From Bacteroidota bacterium (GTDB lineage Bacteria; Bacteroidota; Ignavibacteria; Kryptoniales; JAKASW01), in assembly GCA_021789755.1 (NCBI GenBank), contig JAJYJD010000073.1:1-13836 (forward strand): DNA of 13,836 nucleotides, read 5' to 3'. Below, one piece after another: positions 1 to 5,611 of the stretch (the stretch's first letter is position 1; every line of letters begins with the position of its first letter). Position numbers and translations under genes: made by a program. The notes beneath the pieces are model-generated. The model searched no databases. It saw only the letters and a list, made by a program, of their open reading frames with translations, and had not been told where the DNA came from.

Positions 1-215
1 ATTTCAACGGAGAAAGGGGCATCATCCGCCGAGTGGATTTCATGGTCGAGGGTAAGGTAATGGTTGAACTCAAGGCGGTGACCAAGCTCGAAGATGTACA
101 CCTGGCTCAGGCGATCAACTATCTCGAAGCATATAAACTGGAGATTGGCCTTTTGATAAACTTTGGCGGCAGAAGTTTAGAATTCAAAAGGCTAATAAAG
201 AGTCGGCACAAATGA
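1..215 (+). CDS. GxxExxY-type PD-(D/E)XK protein, 3' fragment
   Basis: The reading frame is open from the window edge (first full codon at 3) to a TGA at 213-215, giving 70 visible residues. They contain RRVDFMVEG followed by VMVELKAV, the Asp...Glu-x-Lys arrangement of a PD-(D/E)XK nuclease-like fold. The tail has the pattern HLAQAINYLEAYKLEIGLLINFG, which is typical of the small GxxExxY family (about 120-130 residues). The name-giving GxxExxY motif should lie upstream and is not visible, so roughly the N-terminal 50-60 residues are missing. An internal GTG at 33 is not the likely start because homology-like sequence (FNGERGIIRR) precedes it. The cellular role of this family is not established. 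It converges on the dehydrogenase gene to its right. Family call is fairly sure, function unknown. Confidence 0.75.
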   Translation, partial: FNGERGIIRRVDFMVEGKVMVELKAVTKLEDVHLAQAINYLEAYKLEIGLLINFGGRSLEFKRLIKSRHK

Positions 216-257
216 ATAAGATGATCAATTGGCCGAGCTATCGGGCGGTCTACGAGC

Positions 258-275
258 TGGTAGTTTAACCTACCA
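258..275. other. short inverted repeat in a convergent gap
   Basis: TGGTAG, a 6-nt loop TTTAAC, then CTACCA makes a perfect 6-bp stem in the 61-bp gap between the converging GxxExxY gene and the dehydrogenase stop. It sits one base beyond the dehydrogenase stop codon on the minus strand. There is no T-run on either side, so it is only a weak candidate for a shared transcript end. Confidence 0.25.
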
Positions 276-276
276 A

Positions 277-1125
277 TCACTGGATGACCTTCGGGCCGTC
301 TAATTTTGTCAGCCTGAGAGTGATTTCCCGGAGCTTCCGCCTCGCTACCGTATCATATGCCTGCCCATTTGCTTTGGACTGCCGCTTTTGATTGAAGTAA
401 GCACCCGTGATCCCGGCCGCCTCTGCCGACGTCGCAACGTACTCGAGCGCATCGGCTCCGTTCTCGACAGTACTCATGGTGCTCCCGAAGAATTCGTGAA
501 CCATATTCGTGTTCATTAGCGTGGCCGGATGGAGGCAGTTTACAACAACACCGGTCCCGCTCAGCTCGTTAGCAAGGTCTATCGTGAACATGACCTGTGC
601 CAATTTGCTTTGCCGGTACGCGCGGAAGCTGTCATAATTCTTTTCAAGCATCAGGTCATTGAAGTCTAACGGGTGCTGCCCGATCGAAGAGACGTTGATG
701 ATTCTCGAAGGCGCCGCGGCTTTTATGATTGGAAGTAGTGCGTATGTCAGGAGAAAATGTGAAAGGTAATTTACTGCAAATCTTAGTTCGTACCCATCAC
801 CGCTGACCTCTCTTGTTGCGTTTCCCCTTGGTCCGCCGCCAAGCCCGGCGTTATTGATTAGAATGTCAAGTTTCTCGTGTCTTGACAATATGGATTTCGC
901 TATCGACCTGACCTCGTCGAGAGACGAAAGGTCGGCATTGTAGTACTCAAGGTTCCCGTCTCCGGTCTCTTTTGAGATCTCGTCGAGCACAGTTTTGCCT
1001 TTCGATGCATCTCGACCGTGAAGGAGAACAAATGCGCCTCGGGCGGCGAAGCGGCGCGCTGTCAGTTTGCCCAACCCGTCGGTAGAACCCGTGATCAGTA
1101 CTGTCTTGCCGGATAATGATTCCAT
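277..1125 (-). CDS. short-chain dehydrogenase/reductase (SDR), retinol-dehydrogenase-like
   Basis: This 282-residue protein has the full set of classical SDR landmarks. They are the Rossmann dinucleotide motif TGSTDGLG (residues 12-19), NADL near 63-66, NNAG (91-94), the structural Asn in AVNYLSH (119), the catalytic Ser in INVSS (146/147) and YRQSK with Tyr170 and Lys174. HGRD after the second beta-strand (Arg38) suggests NADP(H) preference. Insertions after NNAG and the long C-terminal part resemble the retinol dehydrogenase/WWOX-like group, but the substrate cannot be read from sequence. There is no signal peptide, so it is cytosolic. The ATG at 1125 is preceded by an AGAAAGAG purine stretch acting as ribosome binding site. 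It lies 128 bp downstream of the beta-barrel gene on the same strand, with hairpins between, and is probably a separate transcription unit. Confidence 0.92.
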   Translation of the reverse strand: MESLSGKTVLITGSTDGLGKLTARRFAARGAFVLLHGRDASKGKTVLDEISKETGDGNLEYYNADLSSLDEVRSIAKSILSRHEKLDILINNAGLGGGPRGNATREVSGDGYELRFAVNYLSHFLLTYALLPIIKAAAPSRIINVSSIGQHPLDFNDLMLEKNYDSFRAYRQSKLAQVMFTIDLANELSGTGVVVNCLHPATLMNTNMVHEFFGSTMSTVENGADALEYVATSAEAAGITGAYFNQKRQSKANGQAYDTVARRKLREITLRLTKLDGPKVIQ

Positions 1126-1198
1126 ATCTCTTTCTTCGTTAGGGTCTTGCTCAAGTGATAATGGGCTAATGAGATCAGAAGATAAAACATCAATAGCC

Positions 1199-1215
1199 GC
1201 GGAAGGGTTTCCCGC
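1199..1215 (-). terminator. candidate terminator hairpin
   Basis: Read on the minus strand, GCGGGAA, loop ACCC, then TTCCGC forms a stem with one bulged base. It is followed after about ten bases by TGTTTTATCTT, a loosely T-rich stretch. It lies 38 bp past the stop of the beta-barrel gene and before the dehydrogenase, where the cytochrome/porin transcript would be expected to end. The T-tract is neither adjacent nor uninterrupted, so this is a moderate call. Confidence 0.35.
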
Positions 1216-1231
1216 AGCGAGTAATATCGGC

Positions 1232-1248
1232 TGACAGATACTCTGTCA
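1232..1248. other. perfect 7-bp inverted repeat after the porin gene
   Basis: TGACAGA-TAC-TCTGTCA is a perfect 7-bp stem with a 3-nt loop beginning 5 bp past the stop codon of the beta-barrel gene (minus strand). No T-run follows. It could be an mRNA 3'-stabilising hairpin, the first half of a two-hairpin terminator with 1199-1215, or a protein-binding dyad. Confidence 0.4.
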
Positions 1249-1253
1249 TGGAT

Positions 1254-2891
1254 TTAGAATCTGTAATTGAATCCGCCCATGAAGGAACCGTACGTGGTAT
1301 TGCCTGAAAATATCTCCTGGTAATAGACATTGAGAAACATGTTGTCGACCAGTCTGGTGCTCAGGTCTACCGTGAACTGATCCTGCACCAGGGCTTCACT
1401 TGCTGTCCCGAAATTGTAGTTCGATCTCAGGTAACCCAGTGATGCCGTTGTGGAGTTGAATTGCATGTATTTCGAAATTCTCAGACCGTAAGCCGAGCCT
1501 TTGAGATAGCTGCTTCTCGTCATCACATAAGAAGCCGTCGCTGAAAGTGCAAGCAGCGGAATGTCCGACTGGGTGGCCGCAATACTCGCATTTGTAGTGG
1601 GTGTGACATCACCCTGCTGAAAGCTGTAACCTCCGCCGATGTTGACGAATGTGTCGTTGAACGGCCTCATCATGAGACCGATCCGCAGATTGTGTCTCAA
1701 TTCGTTTTGATTTAAAAGCAGGCTGTCTACGGAAAATCCGAAGGTCTCATAATAGATCGTATTTCTCTCTGCACTGTAGGAGAGACTCACGGAGAGCCTG
1801 GTGATCGGGGAGTAAAGCATCGAGAAATACAAATCGGTGGGCGAGAAATCGTTAAGCTGTTTGCCGTTGTTCAGTTTGAAAATGTCGATTTGCCCGGTCA
1901 GAAAAAAGCTGAAATCGTTCAGTGGATTGCTGGTGTGTTGGAAATAGATGAACCGGCGGTCGGTCTTCATATTGTTGTATTGCTGGAATACTCCGAGTGT
2001 ATTTTGCATCAGCCCGTTGCCAATTGTGTCCGTCCTGCCGATATACGCGCCGTATTCGAACAGCCGCTGATTGTAGCTGAGGTTGTAGAAATCCGGTCTT
2101 GATCCGATTACTCCGCCGAACGAAAAGTTTCCCATACTTCTCTGAACCTGTAATCCGTCAATCGGTCCGACGCCCGAGAGATCGCGGTTGATGTGCCGTC
2201 CGATCCAAAGGTCAAGGTCGCCGGCGTCGTACTTCGCCGCCAGGTCATAAACTCTGAGGTTACTGAACGGACTCGCGGCAATATCTTTCCATTGACTGCC
2301 TGTATATGAATAGTTCATGTAGCTGGAGAAAGAGATTTTTGTGGCGAGAATGTTCTCGCCGTTGAAGTTCAATGAATAATTCCATCTCTGCACGGCTGAA
2401 AGACTGGTGAGGTTTGAGAAAGTTGAATATGAGTTGGCCGAGAATCCGCCATAGAACCTGTTTTGCGGTCCTGATGGGAAAGCTGCCAAAGGCGGACTCT
2501 GAACGTCTACCGTGTCCGGCGTCGAAACGGATGCCGGCGGAGTCGGTGTCCGCGCACCCTTCGGAACAGCTTCGGCCGGCTTCATGTCCGGGTAAGAATA
2601 AACGGCATCGCCGATCCTCAATCGCGGCTCCCCTATTATTTGTCCCGCGCATGATTCCGACGAGAGATACTTTACTATCATTACAGGGATCGCTTCCTTC
2701 GACGAAGCCAGGAAAACCGTGTCGCCCGCAGCTATCCCGTGGGTATTTCCAAATTGTACATAGACATTTTGACTTGTGACAAAAGAAACCCTCCCCATTT
2801 TCCTTTGAGCGGGATTTCCCTGTGCCTGCATATCGCAGACAGGAACCAGCATGCTTAACCACACGATGGAAGCGAGAATCAGCAAGCGCAT
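1254..2891 (-). CDS. outer-membrane beta-barrel protein, putative porin partner of the multiheme cytochrome
   Basis: This protein has 545 residues. Residues 1 to about 24 form a Sec signal peptide (hydrophobic core, then CDMQAQG). Residues 33-100 form a small all-beta domain (GRVSFVTSQNVYVQFG, GIAAGDTVFLA, RIGDAVYSY) that resembles SH3-like or FlgT-C-like domains. Residues 104-143 are a Pro/Ala/Thr/Ser-rich linker. The remaining 400 residues alternate polar and aromatic/hydrophobic residues in short strands rich in Tyr, Asn, Ser and Gly, and end in GGFNYRF. The terminal Phe is the usual BAM-recognised end of an outer-membrane barrel. I do not recognise a named family. The gene starts 8 bp after the cytochrome stop, so the two are almost certainly co-transcribed, which suggests the barrel houses or docks the cytochrome. 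About 400 barrel residues would allow roughly 18-22 strands, fewer than MtrB. An alternative is an unrelated porin or structural outer-membrane protein. Confidence 0.8.
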   Translation of the reverse strand: MRLLILASIVWLSMLVPVCDMQAQGNPAQRKMGRVSFVTSQNVYVQFGNTHGIAAGDTVFLASSKEAIPVMIVKYLSSESCAGQIIGEPRLRIGDAVYSYPDMKPAEAVPKGARTPTPPASVSTPDTVDVQSPPLAAFPSGPQNRFYGGFSANSYSTFSNLTSLSAVQRWNYSLNFNGENILATKISFSSYMNYSYTGSQWKDIAASPFSNLRVYDLAAKYDAGDLDLWIGRHINRDLSGVGPIDGLQVQRSMGNFSFGGVIGSRPDFYNLSYNQRLFEYGAYIGRTDTIGNGLMQNTLGVFQQYNNMKTDRRFIYFQHTSNPLNDFSFFLTGQIDIFKLNNGKQLNDFSPTDLYFSMLYSPITRLSVSLSYSAERNTIYYETFGFSVDSLLLNQNELRHNLRIGLMMRPFNDTFVNIGGGYSFQQGDVTPTTNASIAATQSDIPLLALSATASYVMTRSSYLKGSAYGLRISKYMQFNSTTASLGYLRSNYNFGTASEALVQDQFTVDLSTRLVDNMFLNVYYQEIFSGNTTYGSFMGGFNYRF

Positions 2892-2899
2892 GGACGTGA

Positions 2900-4339
2900 T
2901 CAGTTTCCGGCCGTCCCGTTCGCGTGGCAGCTGTAGCAGGAAGTCGGACTATAGACGTAATTTGCCACGTCGGTGTGATGTGAATCTGTTTCTGCCTGGC
3001 TGTGGCATGCTGCCGTGCAGGAAAACTGCGCGAAGTTGGAGCTGTTGATGTGGCAGGTCGAGCACGAAACGTTATGACTGCTTGTGAGAGGGAAGAATGA
3101 CGTGTGATCGAACGTCGAGGGTGTCCATGCAGTTTGAGAATGACATTGTGCACAGTCGGTTGGGAAACCGGCGGCGGCGTGAGCCGGGTTGTTCGTAGCG
3201 TCGTAGTCGTTCTTGTGGCAACCGTAGCACGTGGCGGGAGCTGTGTTGTAATTGCCGTTGTGGCATTGGTCGCAGGAAAGTGAAACATGAGCTCCGGCGA
3301 TAACATAGTAGCTGCTATGTACCGGGAAAGTCGCAGGTTTCCAGCCGGGGTTCGTCGTATGACAGGATGAACAATCGGTCGACAACGCCAGGCTCGTGTG
3401 GCTCGGATTTGTAGTCGATTGGTAGTTCGCCTGATGGCAGCTGATGCAGGTGCTCGGCGTGTTTGTGTATCCTGACGCGTGACACTGTGCGCACTGAAGG
3501 TTCAGATGTCCAGCGGTAAGGAGGAAACCTGTCTTGCCGTGGTCGAAAGTCGCGTTGCCCCAGTTTGTTATCGTGTGACACTGCGAACAATCGTGCGGAA
3601 AACCGCCTGTGACATGGTTCGGGTCGGTCGTGGCGGCGAAATCGGCGCTGTGACACGAGTAGCAAGCGGTAGATAGTCCCTTGAAGTTGCTCCCCTTCGT
3701 ATGGCAGGCGTAACAGTCCTGGATGTTGTGGCCTCCTGCGAGCGGGAAGAAACTGTGGTCGAAGTTCGCGGCTGCCCAGACCATCCCGGAAACGTTGTGA
3801 CAATCCTGGCACTGTGTCGAGAATCCCGCTTGTATGTGGTTCGGAGAAGTCGTGGCGTAGTATTGTGTCGAATGACAGCTGATGCATGCGACACTGATCG
3901 GCGGGAAATACATCCTCGAGTATCCGGAATGACAGCTTGAGCAATCGAGATTCTGGTGAGCGCCAATAAGAGGGAACCGGGTTCTTTGATGGATCTCGGT
4001 CGCGTTTGGAATCAGCCATGTGGTCGGAGTGTGGCAGCGTGCGCAATCGGGTCCGAGGGTATTCTGATGTACATCAGTATGGCACGACTTACATTCTGTT
4101 CCCGCATCCGAGAATACCAGACTTGTGTGACAGGCGCGACAGGTTACCGAGGCATGCTGGCCCGTCAGTTTAAATCCAGCCTCATTATGATTGAACTTGA
4201 TGTCCTTGCGCATGACATCCCAGCCCGCGGCTGAATGACAATCAGAGCAATCGAGCTTAAACGACTTACCGTGTGGAGATTGCGCAAAGACCGAGGAGAC
4301 CGATAGCAGTACTACGGCCAGAATAGCCGGGACACGCAT
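2900..4339 (-). CDS. secreted 19-haem cytochrome c with six tandem three-haem repeats
   Basis: This protein has 479 residues. A signal peptide (MRVPAILAVVLLSVSSVFA) directs Sec export to the periplasm, where haem is attached. There are 18 CXXCH motifs starting at residues 31, 67, 83, 99, 133, 152, 177, 209, 226, 251, 283, 298, 323, 356, 371, 396, 426 and 468, plus one CX3CH (CTAACH, 441-446). After the first motif the chain is six units of 68-78 residues with three motifs each. Each unit also carries three non-motif His in fixed places: FDH-like, GGH-like before the first Cys, and PNH-like before the third Cys. That gives 19 candidate distal ligands, so bis-His low-spin haems throughout are likely. 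At about 25 residues per haem it is dense, as in electron-wire cytochromes. No catalytic motif is seen. The ATG at 4339 has GGAG 8 nt upstream. It leads an operon with the beta-barrel gene. Best read as an electron-transfer protein; whether periplasmic or surface-exposed is open. Confidence 0.93.
   Translation of the reverse strand: MRVPAILAVVLLSVSSVFAQSPHGKSFKLDCSDCHSAAGWDVMRKDIKFNHNEAGFKLTGQHASVTCRACHTSLVFSDAGTECKSCHTDVHQNTLGPDCARCHTPTTWLIPNATEIHQRTRFPLIGAHQNLDCSSCHSGYSRMYFPPISVACISCHSTQYYATTSPNHIQAGFSTQCQDCHNVSGMVWAAANFDHSFFPLAGGHNIQDCYACHTKGSNFKGLSTACYSCHSADFAATTDPNHVTGGFPHDCSQCHTITNWGNATFDHGKTGFLLTAGHLNLQCAQCHASGYTNTPSTCISCHQANYQSTTNPSHTSLALSTDCSSCHTTNPGWKPATFPVHSSYYVIAGAHVSLSCDQCHNGNYNTAPATCYGCHKNDYDATNNPAHAAAGFPTDCAQCHSQTAWTPSTFDHTSFFPLTSSHNVSCSTCHINSSNFAQFSCTAACHSQAETDSHHTDVANYVYSPTSCYSCHANGTAGN
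2924..4234 (-). repeat. six tandem protein-level repeats in the multiheme cytochrome
   Basis: Residues 36-472 of the cytochrome form six consecutive units. Consensus order: W/aromatic, F-D-H, F-P-L, G-x-H, CxxCH, CxxCH, T-x-P-N-H, A-G-F, C-x-x-C-H. Distances between the closing motifs are 68, 78, 74, 72, 73 and 72 residues. Units 2-5 are the most alike; units 1 and 6 are the most diverged (unit 1 lacks the PNH phrase and has VHQ; unit 6 has the CX3CH and SHH). The repeat is at protein level and the DNA copies are diverged, so the expansion is old or purified for structure only. Confidence 0.88.
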
Positions 4340-4423
4340 TCTAATTACTCCGCTTCCTACAATTGATAATTAATGCCAGCAAAACGAAGCTGAATCGTGT
4401 CGACCCGTTCTTCTACCACTGAA

Positions 4424-4452
4424 AGAATAGAGAAATTGACATTCAATTGCAA
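4424..4452 (-). promoter_or_regulatory. candidate promoter of the cytochrome/porin operon
   Basis: On the minus strand TTGCAA (4452-4447), a 17-bp spacer and TATTCT (4429-4424) resemble a sigma-70-type -35/-10 pair. A start near 4417 would leave a leader of roughly 80 nt ahead of the ATG at 4339. I found no good TAnnTTTG box of the Bacteroidia type here. Pattern match only. Confidence 0.3.
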
Positions 4453-4513
4453 GAGCGAAAACGGACGATCGACCGACTGACCGTTCCACGCCTCCTCTTC
4501 GAAATTTGGGGCT

Positions 4514-4529
4514 CATAAGCTAACTTATG
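4514..4529 (+). promoter_or_regulatory. inverted repeat at the ribosome-binding position of the propeller gene
   Basis: CATAAG-CTAA-CTTATG is a perfect 6-bp inverted repeat with a 4-nt loop that ends 5 bp before the ATG at 4535, exactly where a Shine-Dalgarno would sit. No GGAG-like sequence is present within 20 bp of the start. It could be an operator dyad or an mRNA hairpin affecting translation. Confidence 0.35.
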
Positions 4530-4534
4530 TCTTG

Positions 4535-5575
4535 ATGAAGATAGTCCGTTTTTTCTTCAGGCCTGCAGGAGTTGCAATCGTCACTGTGCTTGCGTTTCTT
4601 TCGTTTACACGCGCCGGCCAGGTGGGTCGGGAGCCATTCGAAAAGAGAGCGGCTGAGATCGGGTTGAGATATATAACCGATATTCCTTTGCCCGGCGGGA
4701 CATTACGATTCGATTATCAATCCATCGATGAAGCTAACCGTCGACTGTACATCTCACACATGGGGGCGAATATCGTGACGGTGTTCGATCTCAATTCCAG
4801 AACGGTCACGAAGAATATGTCTGATATTCCAGGGCCTACGGGCATTCTCGCTGTACCGGAATTGAACTGCGTCTACATCTCCACCAGCAGAGCGAATGAA
4901 ATATACGTGTTTGATTCCCGTTCGCTTAAGCTCACTGCTAAGGTGCCGACGGGTCGGTTCCCCGATGGGATTGCCTTCGACCCCCGTGAAAGAAGAGTGT
5001 TCGTTTCTGATGAATTTGGGAAATCGGTCACGGTCTTTGACGCTATGACAAATCGGGTCCTTAAAAATATCAGAATGGGAGGGGAGGTCGGGAACACGCA
5101 TTACGATAGTCTGTCGGGTCTTGTCTATTCGACTGTCCAAACGGCAGACGAGTTGGTCGCGATCGACCCTTCGACATTGAGGATAGTTGCCCGTTACAGG
5201 CTGCCGGGCTGCGAGGGGCCGCACGGTTTCTTCATCGACACGCAGGATGATTATGCCTTCGTGACCGGAGAGGACAACGCCGCTTATGTGGTGTTCGATC
5301 TCGCAAAGAAGCGGATCATCGCCCGCGGTAAAGTAGGGGCCGGACCGGATGTGCTCGCTTTTGACAGTGAGTCCCGCGATCTATACGTCGCTTCGGAAAG
5401 TGGAATCGTCTCTGCATTCCAGCTCGAACGGGGGACGGTCACCGAGATTGGGGAAGTCTACTTTGCTGCGCATGCTCATTCTGTAAGCGTCGACGAGGAG
5501 ACACGATTGGTCTTTTTTCCTCTTCAAGATATTGGCGGGCGACCGGTATTGCGGGTGATGGAACCGTTTCACTGA
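4535..5575 (+). CDS. secreted YVTN/YncE-like beta-propeller protein
   Basis: This protein has 346 residues from the ATG at 4535. A TTG one codon earlier is possible but less likely. The N-terminus MKIVRFFFRPAG plus a hydrophobic stretch (residues 11-24) is a signal peptide or anchor, placing the protein in the periplasm, membrane-tethered or outside. The rest is a chain of about 40-residue blades with the YVTN pattern: RRLYISHMGANIVTVFDL, NCVYISTSRANEIYVFDS, RRVFVSDEFGKSVTVFDA, GLVYSTVQTADELVAIDP, DYAFVTGEDNAAYVVFDL, RDLYVASESGIVSAF. About seven blades fit the length, as in YncE-type propellers. These are usually scaffolds for binding DNA, protein or cofactor; no catalytic residues are evident. 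It is divergent from the cytochrome operon across a 195-bp shared regulatory gap, which hints at linked expression. No Shine-Dalgarno is visible. It converges with the receptor gene 36 bp downstream. Confidence 0.85.
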   Translation: MKIVRFFFRPAGVAIVTVLAFLSFTRAGQVGREPFEKRAAEIGLRYITDIPLPGGTLRFDYQSIDEANRRLYISHMGANIVTVFDLNSRTVTKNMSDIPGPTGILAVPELNCVYISTSRANEIYVFDSRSLKLTAKVPTGRFPDGIAFDPRERRVFVSDEFGKSVTVFDAMTNRVLKNIRMGGEVGNTHYDSLSGLVYSTVQTADELVAIDPSTLRIVARYRLPGCEGPHGFFIDTQDDYAFVTGEDNAAYVVFDLAKKRIIARGKVGAGPDVLAFDSESRDLYVASESGIVSAFQLERGTVTEIGEVYFAAHAHSVSVDEETRLVFFPLQDIGGRPVLRVMEPFH

Positions 5576-5611
5576 TGTGGTCTCAAGCACCGGCCGGCTT
5601 ATGTATCAACC

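Noticed and set aside
212..268. Tiny 18-codon plus-strand frame overlapping the GxxExxY stop
   Set aside because: The ATGA overlap is tempting as translational coupling, but the product is too short and featureless to support.
2260..3306. 348-codon minus-strand frame spanning the cytochrome/porin junction
   Set aside because: It lies out of frame across two well-supported genes on the same strand, is rich in Arg, Thr and Pro in an irregular way, and shows no domain. It is a shadow of the two real frames.
3315..4046. Long alternative minus-strand frames within the cytochrome (also 3568-3966)
   Set aside because: They arise because the repeated Cys/His/Ser-rich codons leave few stops in other frames. 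They lack a signal peptide or any recognisable motif.
3479..4234. Plus-strand frames antisense to the cytochrome (3479-3676, 3701-3940, 3956-4234)
   Set aside because: They show no ribosome-binding site with proper spacing, no domain, and their periodicity mirrors the cytochrome repeats.
2924..4234. CRISPR-like or DNA tandem repeat array
   Set aside because: The repetition is at protein level with diverged DNA copies of about 220 bp. There are no short identical repeats with unique spacers.
4436..4464. TTGACA at 4436-4441 as a plus-strand -35 for the propeller gene
   Set aside because: The hexamer is perfect, but the sequence 16-18 bp downstream (around AAACGG) has no -10 resemblance.
4532..4534. 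TTG one codon before the propeller ATG as start
   Set aside because: The ATG at 4535 directly follows and is the more usual initiator. Neither has a Shine-Dalgarno to separate them, and the difference is one residue.
5585..5600. GC palindrome CCGGCCGG flanked by AAGC/GCTT as a bidirectional terminator between propeller and receptor
   Set aside because: The flanking stem is only 4 bp, the inner bases do not extend it, and there is no T-run on either strand.
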